In this document: piece by piece, positions 57,966 through 64,000 of the stretch
Numbering within the stretch: the stretch's first letter is position 1
Layout of the letters: each line of letters begins with the position of its first letter
NCBI RefSeq assembly: GCF_000368785.1
Contig: NZ_KB849690.1
Coordinates: 21,748 to 85,747, forward strand
From: Acinetobacter towneri DSM 14962 = CIP 107472
GTDB taxonomy: Bacteria > Pseudomonadota > Gammaproteobacteria > Pseudomonadales > Moraxellaceae
Length of the DNA: 64,000 nucleotides
Reading direction: 5' to 3'
Translations under genes and position numbers: made by a program
The notes under the pieces: model-generated
The model's database searches: none
What the model was told of the DNA's origin: nothing
The model's input: the letters and a program-made list of their open reading frames with translations, nothing else

Positions 57966-58273
57966 GGGACTATTGACAATTCGTCTATGTTTGCGACGAC
58001 GCATATTTTTAGCTGATATAAGGCATGGGACAGGAAATTTAGCCATTCTAAATGACTGGCACATAACGCAATAGCAGCAAAAAAATATGCTCGTCCTTCG
58101 CTGCGCCTTGCGCTGCAAACAAAGCAGTGCTTGTTTTTGCTCAGGCTGTGGCTAAAACTTTCTCAGATTGCGTTATGAAACTTGGCAATAGACCCACTAT
58201 TCCCTGCGTTTCATGCCTGATCTGCTCAGTTTTAGCCTACAGCGCAAACCATTTATGAAATGTCAATAGACCC
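57966..58273. mobile_element. MITE, copy 2 (308 bp)
   Basis: Second copy of the element at 31225, with 13-bp inverted repeats GGGACTATTGACA (left) and TGTCAATAGACCC (right), 12 of 13 complementary. TAA flanks both sides and may be a 3-bp target duplication. It has the same internal inverted repeat (58062-58072, 58167-58177). Compared with copy 1 it carries a longer central segment near 58100-58150. No transposase. Its right end abuts xth. Confidence 0.9.
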
Positions 58274-59091
58274 TAAATCTTATAATCAATAATCACGGGA
58301 GCATGGTCACTAAACCATTCTTCTTTATACACCCAAGCATTGACAGTGCGTGCTTTCCAGTCGGGTGAACAGGCATGATAATCAATCCGCCAACCAACGT
58401 TCTTGGCACGGGCTTGCCCGCGATTTGACCACCAAGAATACAACTCTGCTTCATGGCGTACTTCACGGAAGGTATCGACATAGCCCAAGTCATTATAAAT
58501 ATGATCTAACCATGCACGTTCATGCGGTAAGCAACCTGAAGACTTTTGGTTACCTGACCAGTTTTTAATATCAATGCGCTTATGCACAATGTTGTAATCG
58601 CCACAGACAATGATCGATTTATTGTCTTCACGCCACTGTTTTAGAATTTTTTGATACTCTTCTAAAAAGTGATCTTTCCGCATTTGGGCTTCTTCACCTG
58701 AAGAGCCAGAAGGCAAATACAGTGAACAGATGTAAATTGGGTGATCCAGTCCTACATCAAATTCAGCACTGATAAAGCGACCCTGAGAATCGGCCAATTC
58801 AAAGCCTAAACCATTTTGCACAGAAACAAACGGCAAACGGCTATAAATAGCTGTCCCTGCGTAGCCTGCGCGTTCTGCAGGGAAAAGATGCGTGTGCCAG
58901 CCTTCTGGCTTAAATTTATCGGTCCATTGGGCGTGTGTGATGCGGCTTTCCTGCATGCAAATCACGTCTGCTTCAGACTTTTCCAACCATTCGAGTAAGC
59001 CTTTGCTTATCGATGAACGCAACCCATTGACGTTAATTGAAACCACTCGAAGAATTTTTTGATCACTCGGATAGCTACTCTTTGGTATCAT
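58273..59091 (-). CDS. xth: Exodeoxyribonuclease III
   Basis: 272 residues of the ExoIII/APE family: [25 protein letters not shown] (catalytic Glu), CGDYNIVH, and the C-terminal DHAPV with the active-site Asp-His. Cleaves abasic sites. The TAG stop shares its last base with the right end of the MITE. Divergent from pyrE. Confidence 0.93.
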   Translation of the reverse strand: MIPKSSYPSDQKILRVVSINVNGLRSSISKGLLEWLEKSEADVICMQESRITHAQWTDKFKPEGWHTHLFPAERAGYAGTAIYSRLPFVSVQNGLGFELADSQGRFISAEFDVGLDHPIYICSLYLPSGSSGEEAQMRKDHFLEEYQKILKQWREDNKSIIVCGDYNIVHKRIDIKNWSGNQKSSGCLPHERAWLDHIYNDLGYVDTFREVRHEAELYSWWSNRGQARAKNVGWRIDYHACSPDWKARTVNAWVYKEEWFSDHAPVIIDYKI

Positions 59092-59130
59092 GCTCAGGTC
59101 TTACCTCAATGTATTAATTTGGAGCACCTC

Positions 59131-59781
59131 ATGACATCGCCAGCTCAATTTAACCCGCAAGCTTTTATCGAACTCGCCTTATCACGTGGTGTGCTTAAAT
59201 TTGGTGAGTTTACTTTAAAATCGGGTCGTGTGAGTCCTTATTTTTTTAATGCAGGTTTGTTGAATGATGGCGAAGCTTTATCCCTATTGGCTTCGGGCTA
59301 TGCAGATCAACTCATGAAATGCAAAAACGTAGATGTTATTTTTGGGCCTGCTTATAAAGGTATTCCTTTTGTAGCAGCTACAGCAGTGGCTTTATCACAA
59401 AATCATGGCGTAAGTGTGCCGTGGGGTTTTAACCGTAAAGAAGCCAAAGACCATGGTGAAGGTGGTGTGTTGGTGGGTGCTGCAGTTGAGGGTAAAAAAG
59501 TATGGATTATTGATGATGTGATCACTGCGGGTACCGCTATTCGTGAAGTGGTGACCATTTTGAAAAATGCAGGTGCACAAATTGCGGGTGTATTGGTCGC
59601 TTTAGACCGTCAAGAAAAAGGTCAGGGCGATTTGTCTGCGATTCAGGAAGTGCAAAAAGAGTTGGAAATTCCTGTGCATGCTTTAATTACCATGAAAGAT
59701 TTAATGAATTATTTAGATGTCAAAGGTGAAAAAGAGGCCTTGGCGAAAATGGAAGCATACCGTGTGAAGTATGGTATCTAA
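59131..59781 (+). CDS. pyrE: Orotate phosphoribosyltransferase
   Basis: Fifth step of UMP synthesis. 216 residues from ATG 59131, which follows [27 protein letters not shown]-loop [16 protein letters not shown] and AYKGIPF. A longer frame from 59059 would overlap the divergent xth start. Confidence 0.95.
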   Translation: MTSPAQFNPQAFIELALSRGVLKFGEFTLKSGRVSPYFFNAGLLNDGEALSLLASGYADQLMKCKNVDVIFGPAYKGIPFVAATAVALSQNHGVSVPWGFNRKEAKDHGEGGVLVGAAVEGKKVWIIDDVITAGTAIREVVTILKNAGAQIAGVLVALDRQEKGQGDLSAIQEVQKELEIPVHALITMKDLMNYLDVKGEKEALAKMEAYRVKYGI

Positions 59782-59803
59782 ATCATTATTTTTTATATAA
59801 AAT

Positions 59804-59821
59804 AGGGTGTTTTATCACCCT
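59804..59821 (+). terminator. Terminator of pyrE
   Basis: A 6-bp stem AGGGTG / CACCCT with a 6-nt loop and a T-run. The next gene's ATG is only 16 nt past the stem. Confidence 0.85.
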
Positions 59822-59836
59822 TTTTTTATTTTTATT

Positions 59837-60289
59837 ATGTCTGAATTAGAAAAGTATGCGTATATACGTTGCCCGAAATGTGGACGTGATAACAGGTTAA
59901 TCATCGACTCTCGAAAAACAGGTCTTTACCAATGTGGCGGTTGTCAATCTCATTTAATGTTTTATGGTACAGAAAAACAGCATAAGTATAAAAATTGGAT
60001 TTGGGCTACATTAATAGGGTTGCCAGTAGCTTTTATGGGATATAAAAGTTTGGTAGATAATAATTCATGGACGGATAAAAATATTCAAAAATTTGAAAAA
60101 GCATGTGAGGCTAGAATATTCCAAACATCCAATTTAAGCTTGTTAGAAACAGAACAGTATTGTGAATGTGTGATAAATAAGCTTATTCAAATTGATTATG
60201 ACAAAGTGGTGAAATCTACACAATATTATATGAATCGATCACAGGGGGAATGCCGAAGTGGTAGGCAGCAGTACAGAGGTTACCGATAA
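59837..60289 (+). CDS. Zinc-ribbon single-pass membrane protein, function unknown
   Basis: 150 residues: an N-terminal zinc ribbon (CPKCGRDNRLIIDSR ... YQCGGC), a hydrophobic segment (NWIWATLIGLPVAFMGYKSLV), then a soluble region with three Cys. Not recognised as a named family. No ribosome site precedes ATG 59837, which lies right behind the pyrE terminator, so the message may be leaderless or a read-through product. Composition is AT-rich, and the gene overlaps the next by 32 nt. Confidence 0.7.
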   Translation: MSELEKYAYIRCPKCGRDNRLIIDSRKTGLYQCGGCQSHLMFYGTEKQHKYKNWIWATLIGLPVAFMGYKSLVDNNSWTDKNIQKFEKACEARIFQTSNLSLLETEQYCECVINKLIQIDYDKVVKSTQYYMNRSQGECRSGRQQYRGYR

Positions 60290-60545
60290 ATTTAATACTC
60301 TTCTAGAGCAATGTTATAAAGGTAATTTAAGAGAATTTTGTTCTGAATTTGATGTGAAAAATCGAGGGGAAAGTTTTTACAAAAGAGTACAAAAAGCTAG
60401 ACATCGCATGATGAATCAGAGTATCAGTCAGGAAACAATTGATGAGTTTAAAAAATATATTGTATTTATGGAATTTAAGTTATTAGAACAAGAGTGTTCT
60501 TGGGATGAAAAAAAAGCTCTTATGGAGTTTAAGAGCTTCTTCTAA
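60258..60545 (+). CDS. Hypothetical protein, 95 residues
   Basis: Unrecognised helical, charged protein beginning MVGSSTEVTDKFNTLLEQ. Start is GTG 60258 with a strong AGGGGGA site at good spacing, inside the 3' end of the zinc-ribbon gene in another frame. The two probably form one unit. The 3' end of the gene holds a terminator hairpin for the convergent viperin gene. Confidence 0.65.
   Translation: MVGSSTEVTDKFNTLLEQCYKGNLREFCSEFDVKNRGESFYKRVQKARHRMMNQSISQETIDEFKKYIVFMEFKLLEQECSWDEKKALMEFKSFF
60514..60538 (-). terminator. Terminator of the viperin gene, inside the convergent small gene
   Basis: A 9-bp perfect stem AAGCTCTTA / TAAGAGCTT with a 7-nt loop. Eight A to its left (60508-60515) give the U-run on the minus strand, 16 nt past the viperin stop. 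Confidence 0.75.
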
Positions 60546-60553
60546 CTTTTTAA

Positions 60554-61432
60554 TTAAAAGATTTTTTTATAACGATTGACAAATTTTTGAGAATCAAATT
60601 TTATTTGCTTTAATGCAGTTTCTGCTGAAACTTGCCATAATGGAGAACTATATTTATACCCACTCGTGTAACCATTTTGAAAAAAACGTCCTAGTGGATC
60701 AATCATTAAATATGATTCAGTCATATCATTATTATTCTCTGAACTGATAATAGACTTGAAGCTTGAGTGTTTTTCAATAAATTGATGAAACTCTTGCTCT
60801 GTGATATCTAATTTATTTGAATAAACAGGTAAAAGTTTAAAAATTTTCCATTTATTAGGTTGGATTTGAGAAATAAAGTAGCTTAAATCCTCAGATGCGT
60901 TGAGCTTATTGACGACAGTATTAATTTTTATTTCTATCATAGGGTTATACTTTTTAATTTTATTGATAGCTGTTAAAACTTGAGACGGATTAAAGGTATT
61001 TTGCTTAGATGTACGTCCAATAGCTAAATTGGTGTATTCATTTATAGAATCTACACTAATACCTAATGACGAAAAATTCTGAGCAATAAACTTCATATCA
61101 ATTTCATTGAATAGACTGCCATTAGTAATCGCAGAAAGCCTGAAATTATACTTTTTTGATAAATTGATAATATTTTTCAATTGTTTCATATAAAGAAAAG
61201 TCTCGCCTCCGACTAAATTGAGACGTAATTGATCAAAATAAACGGTTTGACTTGATTTGTTTAATATATGTCTAATGTTTTCAATTTGCTCAATTAGAGT
61301 TTCAATTTTTATTTGAGAGTGCAAAACCTCTTTACTATCGCTATCCCATTTTGCGAAGCAATAATCACACTTGTAGTTGCATGCTTCTGTAATATGCCAG
61401 TTTACTACGAGTTCTTTAGTTAATTTTGGCAT
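60554..61432 (-). CDS. Prokaryotic viperin (antiviral radical-SAM enzyme)
   Basis: About 292 residues from ATG 61432, preceded by GGGGA. Radical-SAM signature with C18, C22 and C25 in NWHITEACNYKCDYCFAKW, then LNLVGGETFL (GGE SAM contact), SAITNGSLF, a GISVDS strand, and a C-terminal half matching viperin (KINTVVNKLNASEDL, WKIFKLLPV, ESYLMIDPLGRFFQNG). Viperins make 3'-deoxy-3',4'-didehydro nucleotides that stop viral transcription. It is AT-rich and lies between pyrE and gshB with two unrecognised genes, like a small defence insert. No nucleotide kinase gene is adjacent. Confidence 0.85.
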   Translation of the reverse strand: MPKLTKELVVNWHITEACNYKCDYCFAKWDSDSKEVLHSQIKIETLIEQIENIRHILNKSSQTVYFDQLRLNLVGGETFLYMKQLKNIINLSKKYNFRLSAITNGSLFNEIDMKFIAQNFSSLGISVDSINEYTNLAIGRTSKQNTFNPSQVLTAINKIKKYNPMIEIKINTVVNKLNASEDLSYFISQIQPNKWKIFKLLPVYSNKLDITEQEFHQFIEKHSSFKSIISSENNNDMTESYLMIDPLGRFFQNGYTSGYKYSSPLWQVSAETALKQIKFDSQKFVNRYKKIF

Positions 61433-61517
61433 TTCAGTTTCCCCTTTAAATTGTTTTGGATGTAACAAATTTAATTGAGAAATATTATTGTATCGGAGAC
61501 ACTAAGGAGACAGTGAT

Positions 61518-61715
61518 TTAGATTGGTGTCTCCTCCTCACACTTCTTACACTCGAGCATCACCCCCAACTTTTCCTTGCGCCCTTGCTCTGTGATTACCC
61601 ACGGGCGGTTTTGCCACGGCGGATTATGCCGCACATGCTGCCCGTGACCGCAGGCCAAATCTGCGACCCAATCATTTTCTTCATCTAAATGAAAACCAAT
61701 AATTGCTTGTTGCAT
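61518..61715 (-). CDS. DUF3565 protein
   Basis: A 65-residue protein with IIGFHLDEENDWVADLACGHGQHVRHNPPWQNRPWV and a C-terminal CKKC, typical of DUF3565, a small probable zinc protein. Divergent from gshB. Confidence 0.88.
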   Translation of the reverse strand: MQQAIIGFHLDEENDWVADLACGHGQHVRHNPPWQNRPWVITEQGRKEKLGVMLECKKCEEETPI

Positions 61716-61831
61716 CGCGTACTCCCAAGTGCATGATGATTGTGGATGAAGCGTTACGAAAATTGCAGCAAAACCAAAGCCAAACTCCGCTATACTTTTG
61801 CTTATTCAATTCTTCAAAAGAGCACCGAAAT

Positions 61832-62776
61832 ATGCGCGTACTTGTTGTGATGGATCCCATCGAAAGTGTCAATTTGAAAAAAGACTCAACCATGGCGATG
61901 TTATGGGCGGCAAGCCGTCGTGGGCATACCTTGGGCTATGCATTACAGCAAGACTTATATATTGATCAGGGCAAGGCATTTGGTCTGATTGCATCGCTCA
62001 AAGTCTTTGAAGATTATAACCATTATTACGAATTGGGCGAAAAACGCAAAGAATCCTTAGCTGATTATGATGTCATTCTCATGCGTAAAGACCCGCCTTT
62101 TGACATGAATTTCGTTTATACCACATATATTTTAGAGCAAGCTGAACGCGAAGGCGCATGGATCATCAACAAGCCGCAAAGCCTGCGTGACTGTAATGAA
62201 AAGCTGTTTGCGACTCAATTCCCAGAACTACAAGTTCCGACATTGGTCACTTCACAACAAAGCCTGATTCGTGAATTTATTCAGCAACATGGTGATGTGA
62301 TCGTTAAACCGCTCGATGGCATGGGTGGCATGGGAATTTTCCGTTTGTACCAAGATGGGGTCAATATTGGCTCAACCATTGAAATTCTGACCAACAACGG
62401 CACTCAGCCAATCATGGCGCAGCGCTATATTCCAGAAATTGTAGATGGTGATAAACGCATCCTCATGGTTAATGGTGAGCCTGTGCCTTATTGTTTGGCA
62501 CGAATTCCACAAAATGGCGAAGTGCGTGGCAACTTAGCTGCAGGTGGTTTAGGCGAAGCACGTCCATTGACTGAAAATGACAAAGCCATTGCCGCCAAAG
62601 TCGGGCCATTTTTACGTGAAAAAGGCTTGGTTTTTGTCGGATTAGATGTGATTGGCAACTATGTCACTGAAATCAACGTGACCAGTCCAACGTGTATTCG
62701 TGAAATTGATGCACAGTTTGGTACATCCATTGCCGATGATTTATTTACCGTACTTGAAGCAGGTCGTCCCAACTAA
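61832..62776 (+). CDS. gshB: Glutathione synthetase
   Basis: Second step of glutathione synthesis, an ATP-grasp enzyme of 314 residues from ATG 61832 (MRVLVVMDPIESVN): VIVKPLDGMGGMGIF, GDKRILMVNGEP, EINVTSPTCIREI. The open frame runs upstream to 61703 without support. Confidence 0.95.
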   Translation: MRVLVVMDPIESVNLKKDSTMAMLWAASRRGHTLGYALQQDLYIDQGKAFGLIASLKVFEDYNHYYELGEKRKESLADYDVILMRKDPPFDMNFVYTTYILEQAEREGAWIINKPQSLRDCNEKLFATQFPELQVPTLVTSQQSLIREFIQQHGDVIVKPLDGMGGMGIFRLYQDGVNIGSTIEILTNNGTQPIMAQRYIPEIVDGDKRILMVNGEPVPYCLARIPQNGEVRGNLAAGGLGEARPLTENDKAIAAKVGPFLREKGLVFVGLDVIGNYVTEINVTSPTCIREIDAQFGTSIADDLFTVLEAGRPN

Positions 62777-62810
62777 GTTTGGGCTTTATGCTCACTGTAT
62801 CAATACAAAA

Positions 62811-62833
62811 GCCGTTTTCTATTTGAAAGCGGC
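62811..62833 (+). terminator. Terminator of gshB
   Basis: A 9-bp stem GCCGTTTTC / GAAAGCGGC with one G-U pair, followed by CTTGTTTTT. Confidence 0.8.
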
Positions 62834-63095
62834 CTTGTTTTTAGAGACGTGGATACAAAAAACAACTTAAACACTTTGCAAAATAGATCAATCAAAGCAG
62901 GTAAAATTGAATAAAACTTAACATTTTCCGTAGATTAATAATAAAACTAGTTTAAACTTGAAAATCTGTAGAAAAAAACAATCAAGCACTTGGTGAAAAA
63001 AAGTAAATAACCTTTCAAGCCCATGCGTTTGTGATTACAATTGATAGCTTATACAAGATTTTTATTTGCCTTATTTTGAGTTGAAGAATTAAACC
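62834..63095. other. Gene-free region upstream of murG
   Basis: AT-rich and without a convincing ORF; presumably holds the murG promoter. No motif recognised. Confidence 0.4.
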
Positions 63096-64000
63096 GTGAC
63101 TGACGCACAGCAACAACAGCCTAAACATGTCATGATGATGGCCGCAGGTACAGGTGGACATGTTTTTCCCGCTTTGGCCGTCGCAAAACAATTACAGCAA
63201 CAAGGGATTCAAGTGTCATGGTTGGCGACCCCAACGGGCATGGAAAATCGTCTGCTTAAAAATCATAATATCCCAATTTACCAAATTAATATTCAAGGTG
63301 TACGTGGCAACGGTTTGATCCGTAAACTGGCTGCACCATTTAAAATTTTAGGCGCAACGCTCAGTGCTGTGCGTTACATGAAGCAATTAAAAGTTGATGC
63401 TGTTGCAGGTTTTGGTGGTTATGTGGCAGGGCCAGGTGGCTTGGCAGCACGTGCTTTGGGTATTCCTGTGCTGATTCACGAACAAAATGCAGTTGCGGGT
63501 TTTACCAACACTCAATTGTCACGTGTGGCAAAAACCGTGTGTCAGGCTTTCCCAAATACCTTTCCAAACAGTAACAAAATTGTCACCACAGGCAACCCTG
63601 TTCGTGAAGAAATCACTGCGACCTTAAGCCCTGCATGGCGCTATCAGGAACGTGAAAAAGCAGGCTTGCCAATTCGTATTTTAATTGTGGGTGGTTCACT
63701 AGGTGCACAAGCCTTAAATGAATGTGTACCTGAAGCGTTAAAGCAACTAAATGTCGCTTTAGATGTTTATCATCAATGTGGGCAAAACCATGCCGAAGCG
63801 ACGCAGGCACGTTATGCACACAAGCCTGACCACTTACAGGTTGAGGTACAGCCTTTTATTGAAGATATGGCCAAAGCCTATAGTGATGCCGATTTAATTA
63901 TTTGTCGTGCGGGCGCACTCACGGTAACCGAGGTCGCGACTGCAGGTGTTGCAGCAGTATTTGTACCATTGCCTAGTGCGGTGGATGATCACCAAACTGC
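63096..64000 (+). CDS. murG: UDP-GlcNAc lipid I transferase MurG (partial, cut by the window end)
   Basis: Adds GlcNAc to lipid I on the cytoplasmic face of the inner membrane. About 301 residues are visible of roughly 365. The start is GTG 63096, followed by a Gln-rich leader and the GTGGHVFPAL loop; then HEQNAVAGFTN, VGGSLGAQALN and a C-terminal CRAGALTVTEVATAG. Usually the first gene before murC and ddlB, which would lie beyond the window. Confidence 0.95.
   Translation, partial: MTDAQQQQPKHVMMMAAGTGGHVFPALAVAKQLQQQGIQVSWLATPTGMENRLLKNHNIPIYQINIQGVRGNGLIRKLAAPFKILGATLSAVRYMKQLKVDAVAGFGGYVAGPGGLAARALGIPVLIHEQNAVAGFTNTQLSRVAKTVCQAFPNTFPNSNKIVTTGNPVREEITATLSPAWRYQEREKAGLPIRILIVGGSLGAQALNECVPEALKQLNVALDVYHQCGQNHAEATQARYAHKPDHLQVEVQPFIEDMAKAYSDADLIICRAGALTVTEVATAGVAAVFVPLPSAVDDHQT

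Noticed and set aside
57912..58118. Minus-strand ORF of 68 codons across the small-RNA promoter region and MITE
   Set aside because: It spans the MITE boundary, has no ribosome site and no conserved-looking composition.

Overview
The window is a stretch of a gammaproteobacterial chromosome that reads throughout as Acinetobacter (Moraxellaceae). Coding density is high, the base composition is moderately AT-rich, and many gene junctions are closed by strong rho-independent terminators. The gene order nadC-ampD-murJ-fklB-fkpA is the one that borders the capsule locus in A. baumannii. Here that locus does not follow fkpA, which suggests a non-baumannii species or a rearranged strain. I cannot name the species. 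No rRNA, tRNA, CRISPR array, prophage or intact transposase was recognised.

Layout. 1-99 is the 3' end of a gene carrying 14 copies of a GACAAC hexamer. 206-4957 holds nadC, ampD, murJ and two FKBP-type peptidyl-prolyl isomerases. 5196-10497 is a run of minus-strand genes (ahr, tag, an M23 lipoprotein, mutY, a HIT protein, a dienelactone hydrolase and a DUF1328 membrane protein). 10689-15483 holds a YcgN-like protein, rarA, a cold-shock gene and the purC-bamC-dapA cluster. 16184-28885 carries an MhpT-like transporter, pncA, ppk1, a Smp-like gene divergent from serB, small conserved genes, dtd, pncB, a rhodanese and psd. 28969-31047 is phoR-phoB, with two Pho boxes in front of phoB. 31543-40 kb holds a TetR regulator, an SDR, a MATE pump, a methionine-type aminotransferase, DUF445, a lipoprotein and DUF924. 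Then come gshA-dsbB, a lipase, yqiA-parE, a PLD-like protein, a DASS transporter, a TauE/SafE exporter, a Tsx-like porin, an HPF-type ribosome hibernation factor, an ankyrin protein, an outer-membrane protein, dsbD-GST, azoR, an esterase, DUF2147, an ArsC/YffB-like protein, xth, pyrE, a small AT-rich island, DUF3565, gshB and the start of murG.

Three things stand out. (1) Minus strand 57.69-57.89 kb has no protein gene but looks like a CsrB/RsmZ-type small RNA: eight GGA motifs in about 120 nt (several matching the CAGGAUG/AAGGAUG repeat of CsrB), a terminator hairpin with GGA in its loop, a plausible -10 box, and a perfect 20-bp palindrome centred near -41.5. (2) An AT-rich island between pyrE and DUF3565/gshB encodes a prokaryotic viperin, an antiviral radical-SAM enzyme, next to two unrecognised small genes. 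(3) Two copies of a roughly 0.3-kb MITE (31225-31505 and 57966-58273) have terminal inverted repeats whose variant bases match between the two ends of each copy. One copy supplies the last base of the xth stop codon.

Functional links: nadC, pncA and pncB serve NAD synthesis and salvage. gshA, gshB and a GST-family gene serve glutathione metabolism; dsbB and dsbD serve periplasmic thiol chemistry. phoBR and ppk1 form a phosphate theme, since ppk1 also has a Pho-box-like sequence upstream. ampD, murJ, murG and the M23 lipoprotein belong to peptidoglycan metabolism, and mutY, tag, xth and rarA to DNA repair.
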